Assembly (NCBI GenBank): GCA_945971355.1
Contig: CAMFPD010000031.1
Location: forward strand, 1-15,446
Source of the DNA: an uncultured Lachnobacterium sp.
GTDB lineage: Bacteria > Bacillota > Clostridia > Lachnospirales > Lachnospiraceae
Direction of reading: 5' to 3'
DNA length: 15,446 nt
Numbering within the stretch: the first letter of the stretch is position 1; each line of letters opens with the position of its first letter. A program made the translations under genes and the position numbers. Below, in pieces: positions 6,848 through 14,579 of the stretch. The notes under the pieces are model-generated. The model ran no database searches, had not been told where the DNA came from, and worked only from the letters and a program-made list of their open reading frames with translations.

Positions 6848-8410
6848 TTAGTACTTTACACCCCACACACTCTCATTACTTCCTACAGAAGTAAATGTCA
6901 TAACATCTGTTCCTGCTTCGTCCTTCATCTTGCAGAACACTCCGCTATACTCTTTATCTTCATAACTAATGTGCATGAAGCAGGTTCCATCTGTAACACT
7001 CCATGTGCCTTCTATCTCTTCGCCAACTACGGTTCCATCTTCGTTCAGGTAATAAATCACAGGCTCAGCCACCTCACTATCTATTCCTGTTCCCTGATTA
7101 ATCACATAGTATCTACCTGCGATTTCATCCATTCCATATCCTGTCTCTGAAATGGTTTCACCACCTGTAGCATATGGAAGCATACATGGCCAGCCCTCTT
7201 CATTCAAAAAGTACTGCTTTACTCTTGGAGTATGTGTCTCCGATTGCATATCAAATCTTGTATGGTAACAAATGTATTTCTTACCATCTGTATCTATCAT
7301 TGCTGAGCAATGTCCTGTTGCCTTATATCCCATCTCAAGACTTGGCAAATAATAATTGCCGGACAGCTTGAGTCCATAAAAACCATTAGCATCACCAACC
7401 TCAGGATACGCCCCATTCATATCAACATATTCACCGTCTACCGTTTCTGATCTAAATACCCTTATCTGATATCCTCCATCTCTGGTTAACTCACCGTAAG
7501 CAACATACAGATAATAATATCCGGCTTCCTCATCATACAAAATATATGGAGCTTCAATTGAAGTGTGTCCACCGCCTATAAGCCTCTTTCCAAAATATGG
7601 GTCCACATTATTTTGTGGATCAGCCTCCGGGTGAATAACCTCCCCTGTGCTCTCATCTATTTCAAGTAAAAATATTCCTCCTGACCATGAGCCATACACC
7701 ATCCACATTCTTCCATCTGCATCATAAAAGACCGTTGGGTCAATGGCATTTGGATACTCCTTGTAGTTGTACTCATATCCGGCTTTTTTTGTATATTCAT
7801 CAATTGCGGTTTCTCTGTCCACATAATCAAGCACATTTGTGGCATCAATAGTGTCTACAGTAAAACCTGAATAGATTAATGTACCTTTGTACTCATATGA
7901 TCCATCTATATTCTCAGAAACAGCATATACAATATTGGAGGTGTTCCAGTTTGAAGATGTACAGTGATACATGTAGTACAATCCCTGCGCTTTGTTATAT
8001 ATCACATCCGGTGCCCACACGTGAGGCTCCCCATCATCAGTAGGATTTAAACTCGCCTTGTTTCCTGCGTAGTCAAACTCACCTGAATCATAGTTTTTCA
8101 TATCTGTAAACACCTGATTCTTCCCTGAATATCCATTTCCAATCAATGTCCAATTAGTTAAATCTGTGGTTTTTGCTGCAGCCATATGTGAACCAAAAAT
8201 ATAATAGGTTCCGTCCTCTTCTATAATGGATGGATCATGTACTGCCACATCCTTGATTGTCACAGCTCGCTCAATACCCTCGTAATTCACAGTAAAATCA
8301 TATTCTATTGGCTTTTCGAGGATTCCGCCAGCTATTACACCAGCCACACCTCCCGCCACAACTACTGCAGCAGAACCAATTGCTATGGCTATCTTTGCTC
8401 TTTTTTTCAT
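6848..8410 (-). CDS. Exported or membrane-anchored GH43 endo-alpha-1,5-L-arabinanase
   Basis: A 520-residue enzyme predicted to cut the alpha-1,5-arabinan backbone outside the cell. Lys/Arg at residues 2-6 followed by a hydrophobic stretch at about 7-31 form a signal peptide or N-terminal anchor. There is no lipobox cysteine and no sharp cleavage site, so anchoring is possible. The propeller (about 52-400) carries Asp59 (VAVHDPSI), Asp224 (NAIDPTVF) and Glu286 (SIEAPYI). His367 (TGHCSAM) corresponds to the histidine of the central calcium site in endo-arabinanases. After the EGWPCMLP linker (406-412), the C-terminal 100 or so residues resemble the GH43_C2 domain of B. subtilis AbnB/Abn2. AGGGGG precedes the ATG by four bases. 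It heads its own unit behind a good promoter. Family and export are well supported; endo action is inferred from domain layout. Confidence 0.9.
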   Translation of the reverse strand: MKKRAKIAIAIGSAAVVVAGGVAGVIAGGILEKPIEYDFTVNYEGIERAVTIKDVAVHDPSIIEEDGTYYIFGSHMAAAKTTDLTNWTLIGNGYSGKNQVFTDMKNYDSGEFDYAGNKASLNPTDDGEPHVWAPDVIYNKAQGLYYMYHCTSSNWNTSNIVYAVSENIDGSYEYKGTLIYSGFTVDTIDATNVLDYVDRETAIDEYTKKAGYEYNYKEYPNAIDPTVFYDADGRMWMVYGSWSGGIFLLEIDESTGEVIHPEADPQNNVDPYFGKRLIGGGHTSIEAPYILYDEEAGYYYLYVAYGELTRDGGYQIRVFRSETVDGEYVDMNGAYPEVGDANGFYGLKLSGNYYLPSLEMGYKATGHCSAMIDTDGKKYICYHTRFDMQSETHTPRVKQYFLNEEGWPCMLPYATGGETISETGYGMDEIAGRYYVINQGTGIDSEVAEPVIYYLNEDGTVVGEEIEGTWSVTDGTCFMHISYEDKEYSGVFCKMKDEAGTDVMTFTSVGSNESVWGVKY

Positions 8411-8450
8411 AATACCCCCTGCTTTTATATTGTTTAGTTATCCCTATAAT

Positions 8451-8479
8451 ATTTTACTATTTTCTCAAATACTAGTCAA
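8451..8479 (-). promoter_or_regulatory. Probable sigma-A promoter of the GH43 endo-arabinanase unit
   Basis: On the minus strand -35 TTGACT (8474-8479) and -10 TAAAAT (8451-8456) are 17 bases apart. An A-rich tract just upstream (about 8493-8511 on the opposite strand as a T-run) could act as an UP element. Transcription would start about 30 to 35 bases before the start codon, giving a short leader that holds the AGGGGG ribosome binding site. Confidence 0.7.
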
Positions 8480-8726
8480 TTATATTCTACTCAGTTTTTT
8501 TGTTTTTCTCCTGTTGATTTTTCATGACTGAAATTCTTCCATGTCGGATACTCTTTATGTGTATTTTCAGGTGATGGAAGGCTCTATATCAAATTTCGGT
8601 TGTCATATACACAACTATATTTTCCATTTGTGACTTGTGGAGGACATTAGATTTTCTTAATGTTCTGTACATAACCAAGCAACAAAACAACAGGACGTTG
8701 TTTACCTGACCATATACATAAAGAAA
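8480..8726. other. Non-coding stretch upstream of the endo-arabinanase promoter
   Basis: This is most of a 352-base gap between the regulator gene and the endo-arabinanase gene. I see no open frame with a ribosome binding site and no gene remnant. Two inverted repeats are present: AAACAAC-five bases-GTTGTTT at 8685-8703, and CTTCCAT paired with ATGGAAG about 30 bases apart (near 8537-8580). Either could be a regulator site or chance in AT-rich DNA. Confidence 0.5.
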
Positions 8727-8755
8727 GAGACCACAAATAAACTAATTGTGGTCTC
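8727..8755 (-). terminator. Intrinsic terminator of the transporter/regulator operon
   Basis: A perfect 10-bp stem, GAGACCACAA (8727-8736) and TTGTGGTCTC (8746-8755), with a nine-base loop lies seven bases beyond the regulator stop codon. On the minus strand it is followed by TTTCTTTATG, a usable T-tract. The plus strand also has A's before and T-poor sequence after, so it works mainly for the minus-strand operon. It marks the end of the transcript that begins at about 14.4 kb. Confidence 0.88.
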
Positions 8756-8762
8756 TCCATAT

Positions 8763-9683
8763 TTACATTGGGCTATAGGTTATGTGAACCTTGATATCCT
8801 GGCTATAGTTTCCAAAGCTGCCGCCAAACAATGTAAGTCCGCCTACATTCTTTGCGTCATCCATTATCTGGAATTTAAAACGGATAACACTCTTATAGGT
8901 TAGCTTAAACTGATCAATATTCACATCGGATATTTTAAGTCCATCTATAAAACATCCCTTTTTATCAATAGTAAGCATTTTAAGCAATCCATACTGATTC
9001 CAATTCACTGGCCACCAATCAGGTGTAAAAATACCTCTTACATCTCCAAAGTCTCCAGCACTTGTCCATGTTCCAAGATACACATCATTTAGAACAAAAG
9101 AAATATCAGATGGCCAATCACTGTTTATTCCCGGAGCCTCTGAACCAAGCTCGAAGGATATAGTAATCTTGTCAATTTTTGTGGCATCTGGCAAAAGATT
9201 TGGAATTATATACTCCACATATCCCTTTCCAAACCACAGTATACCTGCATCAATTCTATCCTGATGTGCAAAATACCTCGGGTCGTCAACCTCACCAATC
9301 AAAGCATTTGAGGTTGCAATACCACAGGTTGGGAAAATTTCATAGTCAGAATAGTGACCAATCTTAACATCAGTATCATAAATCAGCTCATTCCCACTGT
9401 TCTCATCTCCACTGATATCAAACATTATCTGTGTTTCCTTCAACCTGCACATCTTCTTGTTGCCATGCACATTTCGCTCCGATAAAACTACTATAATTCC
9501 TGTCTCTTCCAGCATTCGAATATGGCTTGTCAATGCACCATTAGTCACACCAAGAGCCTTGGCTATCTCATTCATGCTCATCTCCTTATTATCAAGAAGA
9601 AGCTTGATAATATTTATTCTGATATCAGAGCCAAGCGCTTTAAATATAGGCATGCCATCATCAATTTTTTTAATATGGATCAT
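8763..9683 (-). CDS. ArsR-type winged-helix regulator with large C-terminal domain
   Basis: A likely sugar-responsive DNA-binding protein of 306 residues, about three times the length of a classical ArsR repressor. Numbered from a GTG at 9692, residues 14-92 form an ArsR-like winged helix: FKALGSDIRINIIKLLL, then recognition helix VTNGALTSHIRMLEETG, then a wing. The ELCVCD-type metal site is missing, so metal sensing is unlikely. The remaining 210 residues are rich in beta strands, aromatics and glycine, with no membrane segment, and suggest a jelly-roll or beta-sandwich that could bind carbohydrate. Similar long ArsR-annotated proteins occur beside glycosidases in Firmicutes, but I know of no characterised one. 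The ATG at 9683 follows AGGTGG by five bases; the GTG directly abuts the upstream stop. It is the last gene of the transporter operon, before a terminator. Regulator firm, ligand inferred. Confidence 0.82.
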   Translation of the reverse strand: MIHIKKIDDGMPIFKALGSDIRINIIKLLLDNKEMSMNEIAKALGVTNGALTSHIRMLEETGIIVVLSERNVHGNKKMCRLKETQIMFDISGDENSGNELIYDTDVKIGHYSDYEIFPTCGIATSNALIGEVDDPRYFAHQDRIDAGILWFGKGYVEYIIPNLLPDATKIDKITISFELGSEAPGINSDWPSDISFVLNDVYLGTWTSAGDFGDVRGIFTPDWWPVNWNQYGLLKMLTIDKKGCFIDGLKISDVNIDQFKLTYKSVIRFKFQIMDDAKNVGGLTLFGGSFGNYSQDIKVHITYSPM

Positions 9684-9692
9684 CTTGTCCAC

Positions 9693-11021
9693 CTACTTCC
9701 GATTAAGTCTTTTCATCCAGTAGCAAACATCATCTTCGGTGTAGCCTGTAACAGCTATTGTCTCTCCACCGTTTTCATAATCACTACATTTATATATTTT
9801 ATACTTTCCAGGCAAATCAATAAAGTCTTTTATAAAAACTATTTTAGATTTTTTTAAACAATTATCCCTGTCATCCAATAAAATATATTCCCATTGCCCT
9901 GCCAGTTCATTTTTATCTACTTCCTCAAAGCTTTCACCTGAGTAATTTTCTGGTCCAAGCACTGGCCAACCTTCTATAAAGAACATCGGTCTAATCATCA
10001 TATAATGTCTGCTATAACTTTTTCTGCCCTCCATACCCTCAGTATATTCATTGACTTTTGCGCCATCCCTGATGTGATGAACAAAAAAGTAGTTCTTACT
10101 TTTGGGGTCATAGAACGGTACACCGTGCCCAGGACCTCTAAGTCCGTTCCACTCCCATTCCTTTTCACAATTTCCATGTTTTGGATTTGTTGCTTCAAAT
10201 CTATAACTGTTGGCAAGCTTTTGTCCCATAGATTTCTCTACCAGGTCAAATCCATCTATGTCAACATATGGACCTGTGACACATTTACTCCTGCCAACTC
10301 TTATATCATAATCGTCTCCAAGCCAACCATAGGACTGGAATAAATAATAGTATCCAGTCTCTTTCACATATATCACAGCAGCCCCCTCCGGTCCATCAAT
10401 ACGCGGTGGATTACTTTTCTTTGATATACATATACCTAAGGATTTCGGATTGCAATCTTTAGAGAGGCCAGTCCCAGAGTCAAGCTCTTTTATGTATATT
10501 CCTCCGAAGAAGGAGCCATACACCAAATAAGATTTTTTATCCTCCCATATAATATGAGGATCAATTCCATTCGGAAAGCTGTCATCTGTCCCCCATGTAT
10601 CCACAACAACGCCTCTGTTCTCAAAGGGACCAAGAGGACTTTTTGCACAGGCAAGCCAAATCCTTGACTCAGAGCTGCCAAAGGCTTTTGTGGCTGAATA
10701 GTACATTCTGTATTCACCGTCCACATACTCCGTAAATGGTGCCCAAAAATTCACTGTTTCAGGAAACTCACCATTGTCCTTTGCTTCCTTTATTGCTTCC
10801 TCAGACAGAGCAATACCTTCATATTTGAAATGTACCAGGTCCTCGGAGCTTCTGATTGGAATTCCGATTTTATCCTCGAGACCGAGAGGAGGACCATATA
10901 CATCTGTACAATATGAATAGTATTTACCACTAATTGGATCCCACATCATTGACGGATCATGAGCTCCAGCATTTCCATATTCTTTCACATTGTAATCGTT
11001 TAAAGTAAAATAATTTTCCAT
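9693..11021 (-). CDS. Cytoplasmic GH43 arabinanase-like enzyme
   Basis: A 442-residue family 43 hydrolase without a signal peptide, so it works on imported oligosaccharides. Catalytic residues are Asp22 (GAHDPSM), Asp154 (NGIDPHI) and Glu212 (DGPEGAA). NFWAPF sits at 91-96, and the central-site His is 299 (RGPGHGV). After an EGWPVLGP linker the last 75 or so residues (AGQWEYILLD onward) resemble the C-terminal domain of the exported GH43 at 6848-8410. The two therefore probably share an endo-arabinanase-type architecture, although overall sequence is quite divergent. The ATG at 11021 is one base past the permease stop, and its ribosome binding site lies within the permease's last codons, showing tight coupling to uptake. 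It may release arabinobiose, arabinotriose or arabinose from imported chains. Endo versus exo action cannot be read from the sequence. Confidence 0.88.
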   Translation of the reverse strand: MENYFTLNDYNVKEYGNAGAHDPSMMWDPISGKYYSYCTDVYGPPLGLEDKIGIPIRSSEDLVHFKYEGIALSEEAIKEAKDNGEFPETVNFWAPFTEYVDGEYRMYYSATKAFGSSESRIWLACAKSPLGPFENRGVVVDTWGTDDSFPNGIDPHIIWEDKKSYLVYGSFFGGIYIKELDSGTGLSKDCNPKSLGICISKKSNPPRIDGPEGAAVIYVKETGYYYLFQSYGWLGDDYDIRVGRSKCVTGPYVDIDGFDLVEKSMGQKLANSYRFEATNPKHGNCEKEWEWNGLRGPGHGVPFYDPKSKNYFFVHHIRDGAKVNEYTEGMEGRKSYSRHYMMIRPMFFIEGWPVLGPENYSGESFEEVDKNELAGQWEYILLDDRDNCLKKSKIVFIKDFIDLPGKYKIYKCSDYENGGETIAVTGYTEDDVCYWMKRLNRK

Positions 11022-11022
11022 C

Positions 11023-11895
11023 TTAGCCCTTTACACCTGAAATTGCCATAGATTCTATAATGTATCTCTGGAAGAAGAAGAACAATAACAATGTAGGTAT
11101 GAGTGCCATAACAGATGCTGTCATAATAAGTGGATAGTTACTATTAACAGCATACTGTGAATTAAACTGTCTGATTACAACCTGTAGTGTGTGCCACTCG
11201 TCATTTGCTACGAAAATCGTAGGTGCAAGGTAGTCATTCCAAATTCCCATGAACCAAAGGATAATCTGTGTCATTACAGCACCCTTCATAAGAGGAAAGA
11301 AAATTGCGTAATACATTCTGAAATATCCGCAGCCATCAATTTTTGCAGCCTCAACAAATTCATATGGAATACTTGAAAGATTCTGTCTAAGGAAGAAAAT
11401 CATTCCAACATTTCCAAATAATCCTGGCAAAATAAGTGGTAAAAGGCTGTCTGTAAGTCCCCATCTGGTAAACATTACATACTGTGGAATCATTATTACA
11501 GCAAATGGAATCATCATTGTTGCAAGAAGTCCGAGGAAGATTCCATTCTTACCTCTGAATTTTAATTTACTGAAAGAAAATGCAGCCAGTGATGAAGTAA
11601 ATCCACCCACAATAAGCACTGGAATTTCAACGAGCATAGTGTTTCGAACACCCTTTAAAAAGTTTGAATCGAATAACACTTCTTTGTATGTACCAGTTTT
11701 TAAAGGATTAGGTATCAGGCTGAAGTGACCTGATAAAATCTGTCCCTTTGTCATGAATGATGCACACACCATATACACAAGTGGAAACACCATAGCTACC
11801 GCTCCAATTGTAAGAACGATAAAGATAACTATATCCATTCTTTTTTCTTTTTTGGATTTCACGCCTGAATCCATACCATCTGTATTCTTAGCCAT
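11023..11895 (-). CDS. Sugar ABC transporter permease, AraQ/MalG-type
   Basis: The second membrane subunit of a carbohydrate importer (CUT1 class, PF00528). It has 290 residues with about six transmembrane helices, the first at 21-44 after a charged cytoplasmic start. The EAA loop that contacts the ATPase is clear at 182-200 (EAAKIDGCG, then FRMYYAIFFPL). The C-terminus ESMAISGVKG is typical of this subunit. AGGGGG lies seven bases before the ATG at 11895, and only 12 bases separate it from the other permease. By context it would carry arabino-oligosaccharides, as AraQ does in B. subtilis AraNPQ, but permease sequence alone does not prove the sugar. No ATPase gene is in the window. Confidence 0.93.
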   Translation of the reverse strand: MAKNTDGMDSGVKSKKEKRMDIVIFIVLTIGAVAMVFPLVYMVCASFMTKGQILSGHFSLIPNPLKTGTYKEVLFDSNFLKGVRNTMLVEIPVLIVGGFTSSLAAFSFSKLKFRGKNGIFLGLLATMMIPFAVIMIPQYVMFTRWGLTDSLLPLILPGLFGNVGMIFFLRQNLSSIPYEFVEAAKIDGCGYFRMYYAIFFPLMKGAVMTQIILWFMGIWNDYLAPTIFVANDEWHTLQVVIRQFNSQYAVNSNYPLIMTASVMALIPTLLLFFFFQRYIIESMAISGVKG

Positions 11896-11907
11896 CTCAT
11901 CGCCCCC

Positions 11908-12831
11908 TTAATCTATAGTTTTCACCCATTTATCCTGACCCTTGAAATTAATGGCAGTGATAATAAAGATGATTATTGCCAACAAGAATGCCATCGCTGA
12001 AGCATATCCATATTTATTTGCCGCAAACTTGTCATATAAGTAGAATACAACTGTTGCTGCTGAGTAGTTTTTGCCGCCTGTTGGAAGCATAACAAGTACT
12101 TCAACGAATACCTGGAAACCACCAATCATACCAGTGATTAACAAGTAGAAAGTAACTGGTGAAACAAGTGGCCATGTAATATTTTTAAATAACTTCCATC
12201 CACTCGCACCATCAATTCTGGCTGCTTCATAGTAATCTCTAGGGATACTCTGTAAACCAGAAAGATAAAGAATAATAGATGTTCCAAGGCCTTTCCATGT
12301 CATGAAAATAATCATTGAAACCTTAACCCAAGCTTCATTTCCTAGCCAGTTTGGTCCCTGTTTTCCTGTAAGTGCCTTGATAATAACGTTAATAAGTCCG
12401 TTGTCATAGTTAAATACAAATGCCCAGAGAATTGCAACCGCAACAAGAGATGAAATAACAGGTACATAATACATTGTTCTAAGCACCTTGATTCCCTTTA
12501 TTTTACGATTCATTCCCATAGCTATAAATATACCGAGGAACATACCGATTGGAATACCAATCATATAGATAATTGTATGTCCAAGAACCTTCCAGAATTT
12601 CTCATCTGTGAAAAGCTTTATATAGTTTTCAAGTCCACAAAAGTGGTCCATCATATTGTTCATACCATTCCAGGTTGTCAAGCTTGCAACAAACGCAAAC
12701 ACAATTGGAAATGCCATGAATACCAAAAATCCAATGAATGGAGGCGCTACGAACGCCAAACCATAACAATGCTCGCGAAAAGCGGCTTTGCTCATTTTTT
12801 TCTTTGGGGGATTGTAGCCCTTTTTACTCAT
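11908..12831 (-). CDS. Sugar ABC transporter permease, AraP/MalF-type
   Basis: The first membrane subunit of the same importer, 307 residues with about six helices. The first is at about 24-48 after a basic, proline-containing N-terminus. The EAA loop lies at 200-225 (YYEAARIDGASGW, then KLFKNITWPL). I chose the ATG at 12831 because GGAGG ends eight bases before it. A TTG at 12852 would add seven residues that contain this ribosome binding site. It follows the binding-protein gene by about 115 bases that hold a strong hairpin, and precedes the second permease by 12 bases. It pairs with that subunit and the lipoprotein upstream. Substrate inferred from the surrounding glycosidases. Confidence 0.93.
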   Translation of the reverse strand: MSKKGYNPPKKKMSKAAFREHCYGLAFVAPPFIGFLVFMAFPIVFAFVASLTTWNGMNNMMDHFCGLENYIKLFTDEKFWKVLGHTIIYMIGIPIGMFLGIFIAMGMNRKIKGIKVLRTMYYVPVISSLVAVAILWAFVFNYDNGLINVIIKALTGKQGPNWLGNEAWVKVSMIIFMTWKGLGTSIILYLSGLQSIPRDYYEAARIDGASGWKLFKNITWPLVSPVTFYLLITGMIGGFQVFVEVLVMLPTGGKNYSAATVVFYLYDKFAANKYGYASAMAFLLAIIIFIITAINFKGQDKWVKTID

Positions 12832-12884
12832 AAGTCTTTCCTCCATAATCAATCACATGCCCTTTTTATTGCCTTATTACATGT

Positions 12885-12915
12885 ATGGGAATGGATTAAA
12901 ATAATCCACTCCCAT
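12885..12915 (-). promoter_or_regulatory. Strong RNA stem-loop between binding-protein and permease genes
   Basis: Minus-strand RNA can form a continuous 14-bp stem with a three-base loop. Its arms are 12902-12915 and 12885-12898. The only imperfect position (12891/12909) is A-C on the plus strand but a G-U pair in the minus transcript, which argues for an RNA element. No T-run follows, so it is probably a 3' stabiliser or processing barrier that lets the binding-protein message outnumber the permease message, as known for E. coli malE-malF. A weak terminator is the alternative. Confidence 0.75.
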
Positions 12916-12946
12916 AAATTAAATCAATTAAATTACTGAGTCTTAA

Positions 12947-14311
12947 TTACTGATCCTCATATGCCTCGTCAAGTAACTGCTGCATCTCTGGCTGAATTTC
13001 GTTGCAGTACTCTTCTGTTGTCTTTGAGCCATCTCTAACAGTATCGATTCCCTCGAAGAATACGTTTAACCACTCAGCATTTGGAGTAAATGTCTCATCA
13101 TTAAATCTTGAGTTGTATCCGTTAGCATTGTTTAAGTAGTTAAATAATACTTCGTAGTTATCTGGATATTTTAATGTTCCATCAGCAATTGCCTGAGCGA
13201 ACTCATTGTCTGACATAGAAACAAGGTTTGGAATAAGAACTGAGTTTCCACCCTCGATACCAGACTGAAGCTTCATAGACTCATCAGATGCTGACATATA
13301 GTAAGCAAGCTTTGTTGCAAGTACATCGTTCTTTGTGTTTGCACTTACACAGTAACCAACTGTTCCACACCAAGCATATGTCTCACCTGTTGAAAGTGTT
13401 GGGTATGCACAGAGATCCCAGTTGAAATTAACTACCTCTGGATCCATGAATGCTGCGATATCCCATGTACCACATGCATAGAAACCAATTGTTCCATCAA
13501 TCCATCTCTGGTAAACACCAGTTCCAGCTTCCTGCTCAACTGTAGGTGTTACACCTAACTCTGTTGTAAGAGCTACCATCTTATCCATAGCCTCAATGAA
13601 TGCTGGGTCAGTAACGTTTACTGTCTTGTAGTCATCTGTTAAGAAGCTTGTTCCATTAGAGTATAACCATGGCTGAATCATAAGATTTGGCCAGAAAGCA
13701 CATCCCCACTGATCAACCTCTCCATCTCCATCTGTATCCTTTGTAAGTGCTTTACAAACCTCAACGAACTCATCATATGTATATGGATTTGCTGGATCTG
13801 GATAATCAAGACCAGCCTCATCAAATAAGTCTTTGTTGAATGCATAAGCAAATACTGAAGAATCATGTGGAAGACCATACTGTCCATCCTCATATTCATA
13901 TGCGCTTAATGTACTTGACAAGATATCTGATGTATCTAATCCTTCACTCTCAAGGATTGGTTTCATATCAAGAACATATCCGTTATCCACATAAGACTTT
14001 ACATTTTCAGGTCCCATGTAGAATACATCTGGAAGGTTCTTAGCTGTCATCATACCTGTGATTGTTGTACCGTAATCATCCTTGATGCTGAACTGTGCAT
14101 CTACTGTACAATTGTTTTCCTCTTCGAACTTATCGAAAAGCTCCTGATACATAGCCTGTTCCTGGTCATTACCATAAACGTAAATGCTTACTGTATCCTT
14201 TCCATCTTTCTTTGCACCAGACTCTGTTCCGTCTGATGAACCCCCACATGCTGTAAGCGATGTTGCGAGCATTGCTGCCACGATTGCAGCTGATACAAAT
14301 CTTTTTTTCAT
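12947..14311 (-). CDS. Sugar-binding lipoprotein of ABC transporter (family 1)
   Basis: The extracellular solute-binding subunit that captures sugar and passes it to the two permeases. It has 454 residues, usual for family 1 (SBP_bac_1). A lipoprotein signal is clear: MKKRF, a hydrophobic core, then lipobox SLTAC with Cys22 as the predicted lipidated residue, and a Ser/Gly/Lys linker. The mature part starts with a strand-rich segment (TVSIYVYGNDQEQ) and contains the QWGCAFWPN and GTVGYCVSANTKNDVLATKLA stretches typical of oligosaccharide binders. The ATG at 14311 has AAGGAGG eight bases upstream; an in-frame start at 14341 would add ten residues and spoil the signal peptide. It is the first gene of the operon. 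Context suggests arabino-oligosaccharides, comparable with B. subtilis AraN, but the ligand is inferred. Confidence 0.94.
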   Translation of the reverse strand: MKKRFVSAAIVAAMLATSLTACGGSSDGTESGAKKDGKDTVSIYVYGNDQEQAMYQELFDKFEEENNCTVDAQFSIKDDYGTTITGMMTAKNLPDVFYMGPENVKSYVDNGYVLDMKPILESEGLDTSDILSSTLSAYEYEDGQYGLPHDSSVFAYAFNKDLFDEAGLDYPDPANPYTYDEFVEVCKALTKDTDGDGEVDQWGCAFWPNLMIQPWLYSNGTSFLTDDYKTVNVTDPAFIEAMDKMVALTTELGVTPTVEQEAGTGVYQRWIDGTIGFYACGTWDIAAFMDPEVVNFNWDLCAYPTLSTGETYAWCGTVGYCVSANTKNDVLATKLAYYMSASDESMKLQSGIEGGNSVLIPNLVSMSDNEFAQAIADGTLKYPDNYEVLFNYLNNANGYNSRFNDETFTPNAEWLNVFFEGIDTVRDGSKTTEEYCNEIQPEMQQLLDEAYEDQ

Positions 14312-14342
14312 TAATTTCTCCTCCTTAATGAATAAACACATT

Positions 14343-14363
14343 GCACATATTTTTTATTTGTGC
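14343..14363 (-). promoter_or_regulatory. Inverted repeat in the leader of the transporter operon
   Basis: GCACA (14343-14347) and TGTGC (14359-14363) are separated by 11 T/A-rich bases. The repeat lies between the predicted start site near 14378 and the binding-protein start codon. It could be an operator just downstream of the promoter or a weak leader hairpin. Arms of five bases are short, so chance is possible. Confidence 0.3.
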
Positions 14364-14384
14364 GTCATTTGTTTTGGTGATTTT

Positions 14385-14413
14385 ATAATATCAAATAGTT
14401 TTAGATTTTTCAA
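14385..14413 (-). promoter_or_regulatory. Probable sigma-A promoter of the sugar transporter operon
   Basis: The minus strand carries -35 TTGAAA (14408-14413), a 17-base spacer and -10 TATTAT (14385-14390). The predicted transcript begins near 14378 and has a leader of about 65 bases before the binding-protein start. It lies in the 370-base divergent region 14312-14681, which is very AT-rich, has no gene, and also contains the yesL-type promoter and palindromes. Confidence 0.7.
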
Positions 14414-14513
14414 TAGCACTTTACCATTTTCTAAAAATATGTCAGTATCATCGCCGATTAATTAAGGTTTTTCTATATGTTTTTAGTTATTATACACAAA
14501 TTTTTCACAATTT

Positions 14514-14542
14514 TTGCATTTTAGTTTAGTTTTATCTAAAAT
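14514..14542 (+). promoter_or_regulatory. Candidate promoter of the YesL-family gene
   Basis: TTGCAT (14514-14519), a 17-base spacer and TAAAAT (14537-14542) fit a sigma-A promoter and would place an 18-bp palindrome just downstream. An alternative nearer the gene is TTGTTT (14613-14618), 16 bases, TATTAA (14635-14640), with a leader of about 35 bases. It lies inside the arms of another inverted repeat (TATTGTTT 14611-14618 and AAACAATA 14644-14651). I cannot choose between them from sequence. Confidence 0.4.
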
Positions 14543-14561
14543 ACATTTATAATAATTCTAG

Positions 14562-14579
14562 ACGTTTTTAGAAAAACGT
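14562..14579. promoter_or_regulatory. Perfect palindrome, likely operator, in the divergent region
   Basis: ACGTTTTT (14562-14569), AG, AAAAACGT (14572-14579): 8-base perfect arms around a two-base centre, the geometry of a dimeric repressor site. It sits between the divergent transporter promoter and the YesL-family gene, in the leader if the upstream candidate promoter is used. The binding protein is unknown; the ArsR-type regulator encoded at 8763-9683 is one candidate. Confidence 0.5.

Noticed and set aside
8590..8615. A catabolite-response (cre-like) site upstream of the endo-arabinanase gene
   Set aside because: The CCG-centred sequence on the minus strand departs from the cre consensus at key positions, and it lies more than 100 bases upstream of the promoter; I found no better cre match at the other promoters.
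8537..8640. Short plus-strand peptides in the 352-base gap (starting near 8524 and 8573)
   Set aside because: They are about 16 to 20 codons long, have no ribosome binding site, and show no similarity to the neighbouring genes.
613..11021. Frameshifted or decayed glycosidase or transporter genes
   Set aside because: Each enzyme has expected length and complete catalytic residues, so none looks like a pseudogene.
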